The notes under the pieces were generated by a model. That model did not search any database. It was not told the DNA's origin and worked only from the letters and a program-made list of their open reading frames with translations. Below are positions 12,767-23,189 of a stretch of 64,000 bases of DNA, piece by piece. Source of the stretch: Uloborus plumipes (taxonomy: Eukaryota; Arthropoda; Arachnida; Araneae; Uloboridae); contig JAXGGA010002923.1 of assembly GCA_038373865.1 (NCBI GenBank), positions 48,078 to 112,077 on the forward strand, written 5' to 3'. Position 1 is the stretch's first letter. The number at the start of each line of letters is the position of its first letter. Position numbers and translations under genes: made by a program.

Positions 12767-14361
12767 CTAGCGGTACCCGCACGGCTTTGCCCGTGGTATA
12801 AAATTAAAAATTCATTTGTAAAAAATTGATATAGCAGAAAAAATACTCTATTTTAGTTATTCAACTGTAATTCTTTTAAAGAATGATATAAAAATTTGGC
12901 ATGGACCCCACACTACTTCCTTTTACGTGTAAATTTCTTAGTAGATGCCTTAAGTGCTAAAATAGTGCTTGGAGTGAGCAAGATAACAATTCAAACATTT
13001 ACATCCCTAGTTTGCCACAAAACAATGCAAAAAAATGTTTTTCATTGATTAATCTTCTAAACATCGCCGATTTTAACATCATTCAGTGGATTTTTCGCAA
13101 AATATCGCCAATAGCGCCAAATTGAACCAAAATAAAAAAATAATTTTTTTCGCCAAATTTGCCGCCAACTTGGCGATATGTCGCCAAATTGGCTTCAAAC
13201 ACTTGGCGACTAAAAGCTTGGCTATATTTCGCCAAGTGGTCGCGCCAATTCATATCACTTTTGTCTGCATTGAAATTAACACTGATTTACCCCAGAAAAG
13301 GGGTAAAAACCCCCTTGGGGGACAAAACTAAGCCAAAAGAGAAAATAAGAACAATTTTGCTGCTCACAGAAATCTTACCAAAGTTTAAAAGAAGAAGAAA
13401 GTTTTCTTTCCTACCTTCAAAAACAAAATAATAGAAATTTCGTGCATTATTCTTCACCATGATAATAAAAACAATAAACATCGACAAACATCAACTAGCA
13501 AATGATAAATTAAAAGCCAAACTCGTTCACTCAAGCCACTTACTGCAATTTATATTGAAATTAAAAAAAAGGAAATAAAATATGTTTTGCCAGACGATAA
13601 ATTTAGAATGGTTTACTATCATGTTGTTTCTTTTTTGACCTCATTTAGTTAAACAATGTTTCCCTCTTCTACACAACTCGTCAGATAGCCAAAATATCTC
13701 TAAACTCACAACAATGGTACGTGTCAGTTTCTTCCTTCTCTACCTTTTTTAAAGAAAGGACTCGATTTCTCATTTGATTGACAGGTGCCATCTTATCACG
13801 ATTTTATTATATTTCATTTGACTAATTTTAATAAGGCTTGGAGTTTGGATTGCTACAAAAATAAATACATTTTTAAAATTATTAATGGAAAAAGAACGAA
13901 ACAAATAAACGAAATAAAAACGTAACCATAGTAACAACATTAAAAGTTGATTTCCGTTGATAAAATAATTCATTTCATTAACCATTTTAGAATCGTTTGG
14001 CTTGCTTTACTGAAGATAAGCCTTGAATTCCGGGATTCTAAAACCAATTGTTACAGCTCTCCTGGTGATCGTAGAAACTTCGAAAAAACATCATTTTGTG
14101 CAGAAAATTTCAAGCTTTCGAATGACATAAGACTTGAAAATGTGTATGGAATATTTCTTCCCTATTTTATCGAATTTCCGCTAAGAATTCGAATAGAAAA
14201 AGAACGAAATGGAATGTTCGAAAAATCGCTTCGAGGTGCAAAACTACATGCTACAAACTAATTTTGTGCCAAGTGGCATGAAAATCGACCGAACGGTTTT
14301 GGCGCTACGCGCGTAATAGACAGAAAGACAGACAAACCTTCAGTTTTATTATTAGTAGAGA
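12767..14361 (-). mobile_element. Non-autonomous Helitron H2
   Basis: The minus-strand 5' end is TCTCTACTAATAATAAAACT, with A as the preceding host base. The 3' end is CTAG at 12767-12770, preceded by a hairpin (CACGG...CCGTG within 12776-12796). These are canonical Helitron termini in the A|T insertion context at the 5' side. It contains a partial ACTTCC element (12915-13323) and otherwise sequence without a Rep or helicase domain. H1 and H2 are in the same orientation and joined end to end. Confidence 0.85.
12915..13323. repeat. ACTTCC element, truncated copy inside Helitron H2
   Basis: Starts ACTTCCTTTTACGTGTAAAT and runs through the palindromic CGCCAA/TTGGCG cluster to CCCCTTGGGGG, then loses similarity. 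The same order occurs at 15976-16761 and, inverted, at 51358-52097. The distal half is missing. Confidence 0.85.
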
Positions 14362-15975
14362 TTAATATGTGGTATAAGATCATGAACCTAAAATAGTTAA
14401 GTTAAGAACTAGATAGTATTAATACTAAAGGTTACTAAAAGTTTCATAATTAATAAGTTAGAGAATTAAACTCACACGAATAACACGGAACTTATTATCT
14501 CGTCCCTTGAAATGTTTTCGATTTTACTACCTGCTTGTTTTGTTTATTTTACTAATGTCTTCAAATGTTTTCCTTTTGCTTAATTCGTTGTTTTTGAAGA
14601 ACAATAAACTGTATATTATTCTTCGAAACACAAAACTGAAAGGAAGCGAAAACACGTTGGAGCAGTTATCTTTTACTCTCTGTTTTGATCCAAAATGTCG
14701 GATAGTGCGGCCTGCGGGTATATAGGGTTCTAGCTGTGGCACGCGATGAATATGAAGAGCCACGTGGGGGGAGGTGGGGGAGGTGAGACGTGGTGATGAT
14801 GATGATTTTGGTTATGTTGCAATTGACAACGTTTTCTGGTTTTATTGGCTCGTGAGGGGCTGTAGTAGCTTTTAATAAGGACCAGATGAACGGACAATAA
14901 AAGCTTATCAGGATGCGTGGGAATGGTGCTGGGCACGTTGTCTTTGTTATGAGGCTGGTTGAGGGATCGAGCGTTTGTTAACGTCAATAAAGTGAAATAG
15001 GTAGTTATTTCTTTTGTTTTCGTAAATCCTTTAGACGTACTAGAATTTTTTGATGAGTTGTGGTTAATAAATAATTTATATACAGAGTTTCAACCAAAAA
15101 GAAAAAAAAAAAGAAAATATATAGAGCATCACTTACAAAAATTCTTCTTTTTTTTTTTAAGATTCTCGAAAAATAAGCGACTAATTTTTCGATGATTTAT
15201 GTCATATAAAAGGTATGCTTTAGCTGATGAGTTTTGAACAAAAAAGCTGTCATCTGTGCATTTATGAAACCAGCAACAACTATAAAAACTAAAAAGGTTT
15301 TTCTTATCGTTATTCATCATAAATAAAATAGCATAATTAACCGTACATTTCAGCAGTTAGTTTATTTACTAAGTACAACAAATTTTAAAGTTTTCGTGAA
15401 AGCATTACCTATATTCACGAAGATATAAGCATTTCTTTCAAACCTAAACAAGCCAATTTTGATCGCAAGTTTTTGGTTCATAACACAGAGTTTTCCGTCA
15501 CACCTTATAAGACTTTCAAATATCTTGACAGCATAAAAGAATACAATTACATTAAAATTGGAAACAAACATTTTGGAAATTTGAGGAAATATGAAGATTT
15601 GAAGCAATTAATTTCTCACTGTGCATGCACGAAAGATAGCACTTTATAACTTTAAAAATTTCGTAGCCTAATAGATTTTGTATCTTGTAAAAAAAAGGTA
15701 TTTGAATAGCATGAAATCTTTATCGTCCTAATAAGCCGCAATTCAAATATTCTAGAATAGACGAAAAATCGTTTGGGATCGTTCACAAATTTGCAGCACT
15801 TGCATTCAATCGCTTCCGAATTTAATGTGACTCGTGATAAAATCAAATTAAAGTGCAATGCTATTGCGCCATGTACTTGCTTATGCGAAAGTTAGTTAAT
15901 GTGTGAAATCGTGTAGTACACAAATTATTTGCACTGTTTTTTCAATTAAAAAAAATCTGGTATGGACCCCACACT
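14362..15975. other. No gene recognised; GC-rich patch 14660-15000
   Basis: 14660-14745 is repeat R2 copy 2. 14750-14990 is G-rich on the plus strand (GGGGGGAGGTGGGGGAGG, then GATGATGATGATT) and has no supportable ORF. The remainder is A+T-rich. A promoter-like role for the patch cannot be shown. Confidence 0.4.
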
Positions 15976-16761
15976 ACTTCCTTTTACGTGTAAATTCCTT
16001 AGTAGTTGCCTTAAGTGTTAAAAAAAGTGCTTGGATTGAGCAAGGTAACAATTCAAATATTTACTCCCCTAATATGCCACGAATAAATGCTAAAAATGTT
16101 TTACAATGGCTAATTTTCTAAATATTGCTGATTTTAATATCATTCAGTGAATTTTTCGCAAAATATCGCCAATAGCGCCAAGTTGAACCCAAATTCAAAA
16201 AATAACTTTTTCTCCAAATTTTTCGCCAATTTGGCGATATGTCGCCAAGTTGGCGTCAAACACTTGGCGACCAAAAGCTTGGCGACATATCGCCATGTGG
16301 TCGCGCCAATTCATATCACTTGAGTCCGCATTGAAATTAACACTGATTTACCCCAAAAGAGGGGTAAAACACCCCCTTGGGAACATTCGAATGCAACCAT
16401 AAGGGGAGGTGCACAACTAGACCATCCTCAGAGCCTAGATAGCAAACGAGAAGCTTCTACGGCAGATAGTTTTTGAGTTATGCGAGACACATACGCACAT
16501 ACATCCGCGCACACATCCGCACATACATCCGCACATACGTACATACAGACGTCACGAGAAAACTCGTCGTAATTAACTCGGGGGTGGTTGAAAAGGATTT
16601 TTCGGCTGCTTATATGTTGGTGGGTACATGTGCACGTGCTGACAGGTCGAAAAAACTATTGAACATTCATTCGGGCGTGAGCAAAATCAAAATTTAGACT
16701 CAAATTTGAGTGATTTTTTTTTTCGCGATCACAATACTTCCTTTACTACGTAAAAGGAAGT
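15976..16761. mobile_element. ACTTCC element, full copy
   Basis: Bounded by ACTTCCTTTTACGT (15976-15989) and its complement ACGTAAAAGGAAGT (16748-16761). The interior has a palindrome-rich block with repeated CGCCAA/TTGGCG (16160-16310), 'ACACTGATTTACCCCAAAAG' and 'GGGGTAAAACACCCCCTTGG', a short CACATACATCCG minisatellite (16490-16540), and 'CGCGATCACAATACTTCCTT' near the right end. Similarity with other copies continues ~20 bases outside the left TIR (TGGTATGGACCCCACACT), so the true boundary may lie further out. Non-coding. Confidence 0.8.
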
Positions 16762-17195
16762 AAAAAGAACCAAGAGTCGGTGCCTTTTTTTTTTCTTTTT
16801 TTATTTAAGCATGTAAAGTGCTCAGCAATTTGGCCAGCTCTCTCTCTCTCTCTCTCTACATACATACTTTGAGATATATATATATATATATTGTTACAAA
16901 TCTTGTAAATAGTTGTTGTTTTTCCTGCCTTGCATCATTTTCATTAGTTTTGGTTTTATCTGACGTCATGTTGCAAAAGTATCTGAAGATATCACTTTTA
17001 TCACTTGTATACCGGCCCCGTAACACTTTGTAGTTTTTACACTTGCCCTAACTTTAATAAGCGTGAAGACATTTTCGCTCGGAGTGGTGTTTTTTCTTTT
17101 TATTTCTAGCAGTTTTCTGAATGGAATTGTTTAAAGTTATGAATGATACAGAATATTCCAGATATTACTAGAAAGTTGTCGGAATTCTTTCCGTG

Positions 17196-17230
17196 TATAA
17201 ATAGCTGGCCTTGAACACAAGTCAGTCAGT
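17196..17230 (+). promoter_or_regulatory. LTR core promoter (TATA + arthropod Inr)
   Basis: TATAAATAG starts at 17196, and TCAGTCAGTTC, matching the arthropod initiator TCAGT, starts at 17222. The ~26-28 base spacing is right for RNA polymerase II. The same pair is in the 3' LTR at ~22839 and ~22865. The start site itself is inferred. Confidence 0.75.
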
Positions 17231-17436
17231 TCTTTTCAGATGTTGATTTCTGAGAGTGCTCGTTTTTATTCGCTTTGGGCGAATGGTTGTTTTGCTTTTG
17301 TAATTGCTTAATTACTGTTCACGTTAGATACGTGGTGCTGAGTTACTGTTGAGAGTACAGTGTACTGTTTGCTGCCTAATTGCTGATGTTTAGCAATTGT
17401 TTTCTGCTCTTATTGTAAATAGTGTACATACTTGTA

Positions 17437-17442
17437 AATAAA
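17437..17442 (+). terminator. LTR polyadenylation signal AATAAA
   Basis: Canonical AATAAA in CTTGTAAATAAATTTATAG, about 70 bases before the LTR end. The equivalent copy in the 3' LTR, at ~23080, would serve the genomic transcript. Confidence 0.7.
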
Positions 17443-17515
17443 TTTATAGTTACTTCCTCAAGATTGGAATGCTCATTTGAAGAAAGTTGAAGGTGCTACG
17501 GACTCGTTACAATTT

Positions 17516-17533
17516 TGGCGCCCAACGTGGGGC
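17516..17533 (+). other. Primer binding site
   Basis: TGGCGCCCAACGTGGGGC starts four bases after the 5' LTR. The TGG start complements the CCA tail of a tRNA, as in most Ty3/gypsy elements. I did not assign the tRNA. Confidence 0.85.
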
Positions 17534-17608
17534 ATCTTCAAGGACTTTCTTGGAATTATCTGTGAACTTGGACTTTTCTTCCTAAGGACTTTTTGAATTC
17601 GGAATTTT

Positions 17609-20600
17609 ATGGTGATTACTCGAGCAATGGATGAACAACTGAAACAACTCCTTGATGCGATCAACGCTGTTAAAAGTGACCTCAAGAATGATATGGCGAC
17701 TCTGGCTACTAATCAAGAACAATTAAAGAATGAGCTATCTACTAATCAAGAACAATTAAAGAATGAGCTGGCTACTAATCAAGAACAATTAAAAAAGGAT
17801 CTAGCTGAAGAAATTAAAAGCGATCTAACGTCAATGAAAAGTTTGGTGGAAAGTAAATTTACCAATATGGAAAATAAAGTGGAGGCTCTAGAAGAGAAAG
17901 TTGACAGCGTTGAAGATCGAATTACCACAGTAGAAAATCACGTGGAAAAGAAAATTAAAGAAATTGAATCAAAGTTATCAGCATCCTCCAACAACTCAAG
18001 TGACTGTGTAGCTGCAGCTGGAACTTCGCGTCCATCCATCAAACTGGCCACGTTTGACGGGAAGACCTCGTGGAATATTTACAAGAAGCAGTTCCTCATC
18101 GTTGCAGAAGCAAACTCCTGGGACTCTTCCACGAAAGCCTGTCACCTTGCAGCCTCGCTGAGAGGGGATGCAGCTGAAATACTACAGACCTTCCCAGAGG
18201 ACAAGCTCTGTGACTTCGAAGCCTTATCATCGGCCTTGGAGCTTCGCTTTGGCGAAGTATGCCAAAAAGGATTCAGCCAACTCCAGCTGAAATCCCGACT
18301 CCAGAGGGATGGAGAGACTTTGCAAGTGTTTGCAGCAGACGTTGAGAGGCTTTCCCATCTCGCCTTCTCAGACTGTCCTTCGAGTGTTCGCGATAGCCTG
18401 GCCCTGAACTACTTCATAGATGGAGTGCGAAATCCAGAAGTTCAGATGGCTCTCCGGATGGCGGACATTAAGGATCTTAAATCCGGTCTGGTCTACGCAA
18501 TGAAGTTCGAGGCTGCACAGCAAACATCCCGCAAGGATCGCCATACAATCAGAGGCGTAGAAGTGAGTGACCCGGATTTGAACTCAACTTGTCTCTCGGA
18601 AATTAAGCGACAAATCAACGAGATCTCGGGGACCCTGAAGAAGATTACTGCTCGCAAAGACCAGAGTAGACAACCACTGAAGTGCTGGAAATGTGGCGGT
18701 GAGGGCCACGTACGAAGGAATTGCGAAGCTCGCCAAGAAAAGAAGACGTCTCCCAAAGTTTTCCAGATTTCCCCAAGAAGTGGCGGCTGCAACGGACTCT
18801 TCATTTACGCTTATGTGAATGGGTTTCCCTGCGAAATGATTGTGGACACAGGAGCCAACGTTACCATTATTAAGACTGATGTAGCTCGTCAATTTGGACT
18901 CAAGATCTTATGGACGCCGCCCTGCGTTACTCTCCAAACTGTGACAGGTGACAAGATCGAGATTGAAGGAAAAGCGAACGTACAAATAATAATGTTCGGG
19001 AGCGCCACTTACCATCATACGGCATTCGTCGCTGACATTACAGATCCCTTCATTCTCGGACTGGACTTTTTGAGAAAATTTGATTTTTCTATTGACTTTA
19101 GAAATAATGAGCTGCACTCGACGAGGGAAGACATAGTAATTTTCAATACCGAAAATAACTTAAAATCCGCTCATCAAATAATAGCCCAAACTGATTCATT
19201 GATCCCCTCTAGATCAGAAGTACTAATACCCGGCTCCATCAAGGAAAACAACAGCTTTAAATTCGGCCTAATTGAATATCCTAACCAGAATAATAGCCCA
19301 AAAGGAGTACTAGTGGCATCTACGCTTGTGGACCTTTCAAGGAATGCAGTTCCTGTGAGAGTCGCCAATGTAAGTGAAAGACCGAGGAATATCAAGAAAG
19401 GAGAAGTGTTGGCAACTTGTACTCCCGTAAACTGCATCATCAGGAGAATTGATTCCTCCGAGGCTGTGTCTTCCGAGTCCTTGACTTCGAAATTAATTGG
19501 GAGTGCACCATTATCGAAGGATCAAAGAAACGCTGCGGAAAAATTGGTGGACACTTTCAAGCAGGTGTTTTCATCTACATCCGAAGATGTTGGTCGCACG
19601 AGTTTAACGCAGCATAGGATCGACACTGGAGATCATCCCCCTATCAAGCAGCATCCAAGACGACTACCGTTCGCCAAGAAGGAAGAGGTTGAGATTCTCT
19701 TGAAAGAGATGCAGGAGAATGACGTCATCGAACCCTCATCCAGTCCTTGGGCATCCCCTATCGTCTTGGTCAGAAAGAAAGACGGCTCCACCAGATTTTG
19801 TGTTGATTACCGACGCCTGAATGACATCACCAAGAAGGACAGTTACCCTCTTCCACGGATCGATGACACTCTGGACACCCTTTCCGGACACAAGTGGTTT
19901 TCGACCCTGGATTTGAAGAGCGGCTACTGGCAGGTGGAGATACACCCCGACGACCGAGAGAAGACGGCGTTTACAACCGGACAAGGCTTGTGGCAGTTTA
20001 AAGTGATGCCGTTCGGCCTCTGCAATGCACCAGCCACGTTCGAGCGTCTTATGGAGTCAGTGTTACGAGGACTTTCTTATGAATCCTGTCTTGTCTACTT
20101 GGACGACATCATCATCATAGGACGCAGTTTTGAGGAACATTTGGCTAATCTTAGGAAGGTGCTGCAGAAGCTTAAGGAAGCCAACCTGAAGTTAAGCCCG
20201 TCCAAGTGTAATCTGTTCCGCCGTGAGGTGAACTACCTTGGTCACATAATCTCTTCAGAGGGTGTACGAACAGATCCAGATAAGGTATCCGCAGTCAAGA
20301 ATTGGAGCCGCCCCGAAAATGTTCATCAGCTGCGAAGTTTCCTGGGGCTCTGCACGTACTACAGGAAGTTTGTGAAGGGTTTTTCCAACATTGCACGACC
20401 TTTGCATAAGCTGACGGAGAGCAAACAAAAATTTGAATGGTCCAAAGAATGCGAGGATGCATTTCTACAGCTGAAGGAGGTTTTAACATCAACGCCTATT
20501 CTCTCTTATCCTCAGCCTGAAAAATCCTTCATACTTGACACTGATACGAGCCACGAGAGCGTTGGAGCTGTTTTATCTCAAGAAATAGACGGTAACGAAC

Positions 20601-22303
20601 ATGTCATCGCTTACTGGAGCAAATGCTTATCCAAGTCGGAGCGAAATTATTGTGTCACGAGAAAGGAATTGCTCGCCATAGTTAAAGCTGTAGAACATTT
20701 CCATCATTACCTCTACGGCCGTAAATTCCTGCTCCGGACTGATCATGCCTCTTTAACTTGGCTGTTGAATTTCAAGAATCCAGAGGGCCAGGTAGCCAGG
20801 TGGATACAGCGGCTCCAGGAATATGACATCGAGATTAAGCACCGAAAAGGTTCGTCACACGGTAATGCTGACGCATTATCAAGAAGACCTTGTTCCGAGA
20901 ACTGCCATTATTGCTCCCGAATTGAGAAACAGTACGGGATGACAATCCCTACTGCCTGTCAAGTTACTGCTACTTCATCATCTTCAGATCCTGATCCATG
21001 GAGTGACGACCAAGTTAGAAAATATCAGCTTGAAGACCCAGACCTAAAGCCTATCATAGAGTTAATGGAAAAGGACAGTCGGCGACCTAGTTGGCAAGAC
21101 GTTTCTATCTGCAGTCCTGCAACGAAAAGATACTGGGCTCTTTGGAAATCTCTCCAGTTGCGAAATGGCGTCCCGTATCGGAAATGGGAATCTGACGATG
21201 GTAAAGCATTCAAATGGCAGTTACTCCTTCCCAGATCAAGAATTACAGACGTTCTAAAGGAGTTGCACAGTAGTCCGACTGGAGGACATTTTGGTGTGTT
21301 GAAAACCCTCTGCAAGGTTCGAGAACGCTTCTTCTGGAGCAAGGCGAAGGATGACGTAGAGAAGTGGTGTCATTCTTGTGACGCCTGTGCTGCCCGTAAA
21401 GGACCGAAGAGAAGAAGCCGCGGGAAGCTACATCTTTACAACGTAGGAGCTCCTTTCGAACGAATCGGGATCGACATTCTTGGTCCTCTACCGAAAACTA
21501 CTGATGGGAACAAATACATCCTCGTTTCCATTGACTATTTCACCAAATGGCTCGAAGCATATTCCATTCCGGATCAAGAAGCTACCACTGTAGCAGAGAC
21601 TCTAGTCCTGCATTGGATCTCGAGATATGCGACACCTTTGCAGATCCACTCCGATCAGGGGAGAAATTTCATCTCTGCTGTGTTTAAGGGCCTATGTAAA
21701 ATCCTCAAAATTGAGAAAACTCGAACGACACCACTACACCCACAATCGGACGGCATGGTGGAGAGATTCAACAGGACAATCCTTAATAATCTCTCGCTTA
21801 TGGTCTCCAAAAATCAACAGGATTGGGACAAGAAACTTCCTCTGTTCCTGCTGGCCTACCGCAGTGCTGTCCACGAGACCACCGGATATTCCCCATCACA
21901 GATGCTCTTCGGCCGAGAGCTTCGGCTGCCTTGTGATCTCGTCTTCGGTCTCCCTCCAGATGCGCCTTCATCGCCTGAGGAGTACGTCCAGGATCTCCAG
22001 GCCCGGTTGGAGGACGTTCATCACTTCGCACGGGAGCGAATCAACATCGCGACGGAGAAAATGAAGACCCGATACGACACAAGGTCCACTGGCCATGACT
22101 TTCAAGAAGGTGACAAGGTGTGGCTATGGAATCCCATCCGACGTAAAGGTCTGTCACCCAAATTGCAGTCGCATTGGGATGGACCCTACACAGTCCTTCA
22201 CCGGCTGAACGACGTCGTAGTGAGGATCCAGAAGTCATCACATTCAAAACCTAGGGTTGTACATTATGATCGGCTAGCCCCATACTATGGCCATAGTTCG
22301 TAA
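17609..22303 (+). CDS. Ty3/gypsy Gag-Pol polyprotein (1564 aa, intact)
   Basis: A single frame encodes Gag and Pol without a frameshift. Residues ~30-65 hold three 11-residue repeats (TNQEQLKNEL type) in a long coiled coil, followed by the Gag capsid-like region. The zinc knuckle CWKCGGEGHVRRNC (CX2CX4HX4C) begins near residue 359. Protease: IVDTGANVTII, catalytic D at 413. RT: YLDD at 830-833. RNase H: ILDTDTS, D near 977. Integrase: N-terminal H at ~1220 with HHCC spacing, then D1289 (GIDILG), D1349 (HSDQG) and E1385 (VERFN), a DD35E triad. A GPYTVLHRL (GPY/F-like) module lies near the C-terminus, with no chromodomain seen. All key residues are present, so the element may be active. Either the first ATG (17609) or the second (17627) could start translation. 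Best fit is the 412/mdg1-like part of Ty3/gypsy, at moderate confidence. Confidence 0.97.
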   Translation: MVITRAMDEQLKQLLDAINAVKSDLKNDMATLATNQEQLKNELSTNQEQLKNELATNQEQLKKDLAEEIKSDLTSMKSLVESKFTNMENKVEALEEKVDSVEDRITTVENHVEKKIKEIESKLSASSNNSSDCVAAAGTSRPSIKLATFDGKTSWNIYKKQFLIVAEANSWDSSTKACHLAASLRGDAAEILQTFPEDKLCDFEALSSALELRFGEVCQKGFSQLQLKSRLQRDGETLQVFAADVERLSHLAFSDCPSSVRDSLALNYFIDGVRNPEVQMALRMADIKDLKSGLVYAMKFEAAQQTSRKDRHTIRGVEVSDPDLNSTCLSEIKRQINEISGTLKKITARKDQSRQPLKCWKCGGEGHVRRNCEARQEKKTSPKVFQISPRSGGCNGLFIYAYVNGFPCEMIVDTGANVTIIKTDVARQFGLKILWTPPCVTLQTVTGDKIEIEGKANVQIIMFGSATYHHTAFVADITDPFILGLDFLRKFDFSIDFRNNELHSTREDIVIFNTENNLKSAHQIIAQTDSLIPSRSEVLIPGSIKENNSFKFGLIEYPNQNNSPKGVLVASTLVDLSRNAVPVRVANVSERPRNIKKGEVLATCTPVNCIIRRIDSSEAVSSESLTSKLIGSAPLSKDQRNAAEKLVDTFKQVFSSTSEDVGRTSLTQHRIDTGDHPPIKQHPRRLPFAKKEEVEILLKEMQENDVIEPSSSPWASPIVLVRKKDGSTRFCVDYRRLNDITKKDSYPLPRIDDTLDTLSGHKWFSTLDLKSGYWQVEIHPDDREKTAFTTGQGLWQFKVMPFGLCNAPATFERLMESVLRGLSYESCLVYLDDIIIIGRSFEEHLANLRKVLQKLKEANLKLSPSKCNLFRREVNYLGHIISSEGVRTDPDKVSAVKNWSRPENVHQLRSFLGLCTYYRKFVKGFSNIARPLHKLTESKQKFEWSKECEDAFLQLKEVLTSTPILSYPQPEKSFILDTDTSHESVGAVLSQEIDGNEHVIAYWSKCLSKSERNYCVTRKELLAIVKAVEHFHHYLYGRKFLLRTDHASLTWLLNFKNPEGQVARWIQRLQEYDIEIKHRKGSSHGNADALSRRPCSENCHYCSRIEKQYGMTIPTACQVTATSSSSDPDPWSDDQVRKYQLEDPDLKPIIELMEKDSRRPSWQDVSICSPATKRYWALWKSLQLRNGVPYRKWESDDGKAFKWQLLLPRSRITDVLKELHSSPTGGHFGVLKTLCKVRERFFWSKAKDDVEKWCHSCDACAARKGPKRRSRGKLHLYNVGAPFERIGIDILGPLPKTTDGNKYILVSIDYFTKWLEAYSIPDQEATTVAETLVLHWISRYATPLQIHSDQGRNFISAVFKGLCKILKIEKTRTTPLHPQSDGMVERFNRTILNNLSLMVSKNQQDWDKKLPLFLLAYRSAVHETTGYSPSQMLFGRELRLPCDLVFGLPPDAPSSPEEYVQDLQARLEDVHHFARERINIATEKMKTRYDTRSTGHDFQEGDKVWLWNPIRRKGLSPKLQSHWDGPYTVLHRLNDVVVRIQKSSHSKPRVVHYDRLAPYYGHSS

Positions 22304-22522
22304 AGTAAATCTAAAGCTACCATGGTAATTTGTTTGTAAATTTTGTAAATAACTTTTGCCTTTAATTGTTTGTAATATTACTCTATCATTGTTATTATTT
22401 CGTTCATGTTCTCATTGTTATTGTTTATCATGTTTATGATTGGTCATCATGTAATGTGTGCATCTGTAAGTCTTCCCTTGCTTCCTTTCTGGGGATTGTA
22501 CTGCCCGGGACGTGCAGTCCTT
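22304..22522. other. Retrotransposon 3' untranslated spacer
   Basis: A+T-rich spacer between the pol stop and the PPT. It has no open frame of env size and no membrane protein. Confidence 0.8.
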
Positions 22523-22535
22523 GGGAAGGGGGCAA
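22523..22535 (+). other. Polypurine tract
   Basis: GGGAAGGGGGCAA lies immediately upstream of the 3' LTR and would prime plus-strand DNA synthesis. Confidence 0.85.
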
Positions 22536-23151
22536 TGTTACAAATCTTGTAAATAGTTGTTGTTTTTCCTGCCTTGCATCATTTTCATTAGTTTTGGTTT
22601 TATCTGACGTCATGTTGCAAAAGTATCTGAAGATATCACTTTTATCACTTGTATACCGGCCCCGTAACACTTTGTAGTTTTTACACTTGCCCTAACTTTA
22701 ATAAGCGTGAAGACATTTTCGCTCGGAGTGGTGTTTTTCTTTTTATTTCTAGCGTTTTCTTGAATGAATTGTTTAAAGTTATGAATGATTTGGAATATTC
22801 CAGATATTACTAGAAAGTTGTCGGGAATTCTTTCCGTGTATAAATAGCTGGCCTTGAACACAAGTCAGTCAGTTCTTTTCAGATGTTGATTTCTGAGAGT
22901 GCTCGTTTTTATTCGCTTTGGGCGAATGTTGTTTTTGCTTTTGTAATTTCTTAATTACTGTTCACGTTAGATACGTGGTGCTGAATTACTGTTGAGAGTA
23001 CAGTGTAGTGTTTGCTGCCTAATTGCTGATGTTTAGCAATTGTTTTCTGCTCTTATTGTAAATAGTGTACATACTTGTAAATAAATTTATAGTTACTTCC
23101 TCAAGATTGGAATGCTCATTTGAAGAAAGTTGAAGGTGCTACGGACTCGTT

Positions 23152-23154
<3 letters not shown>
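22536..23154 (+). repeat. 3' LTR of the gypsy element
   Basis: Same ends as the 5' LTR. By eye, differences from it cluster around 'GTGTTTTTCTTTTTATTTC', 'GATTTGGAATATTCC', 'GTCGGGAATTC', 'GCGAATGTTGTTTTTGC' and 'AGTGTAGTG'. The TATA, TCAGT and AATAAA signals are all kept. Confidence 0.96.

Positions 23155-23183
<29 letters not shown>
23155..23183. repeat. (AT)n microsatellite, right half of insertion target
   Basis: AT repeats continue directly after the 3' LTR and match the AT run directly before the 5' LTR (16875-16890). The pair was presumably a single tract before insertion. Confidence 0.85.

Positions 23184-23189
<6 letters not shown>

Larger units (their letters stand above)
16892..17511 (+). 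repeat. 5' LTR of the gypsy element
   Basis: Starts TGTTACAAATCTTG and ends GGACTCGTTACA, giving short TGTTACA/TGTAACG-type inverted ends. U3 holds the TATA box. R would begin at the TCAGT at ~17222. AATAAA at 17437-17442 lies near the expected R/U5 boundary. Confidence 0.96.
16892..23154 (+). mobile_element. Complete Ty3/gypsy LTR retrotransposon
   Basis: The order is 5' LTR (620 bp), primer binding site, one gag-pol frame, polypurine tract and 3' LTR (619 bp), all in canonical positions. It is flanked by (AT)n on both sides (16875-16890 and 23155-23183), so it inserted into an AT microsatellite and the target-site duplication cannot be resolved. The LTRs differ by roughly 15 substitutions and small indels by eye, so the insertion is recent but not brand new. 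No env-like frame exists in the 230 bases between the pol stop and the 3' LTR. Confidence 0.97.

Noticed and set aside
15976..16761. Calling the ACTTCC/AAGGAAGT pair definitive transposon ends
   Set aside because: Kept as the working boundary only. Similarity between copies continues ~20 bases outside one end, so the real terminus and any target duplication remain unresolved.
21627..22064. 145-codon plus frame inside the integrase region, and several minus frames across gag-pol
   Set aside because: Shadows of the intact polyprotein frame; no domains.
22304..22535. Possible env gene downstream of pol
   Set aside because: Only ~230 bases are available and the 103-codon frame at 22366-22677 runs into the LTR. 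No signal or fusion peptide-like sequence.
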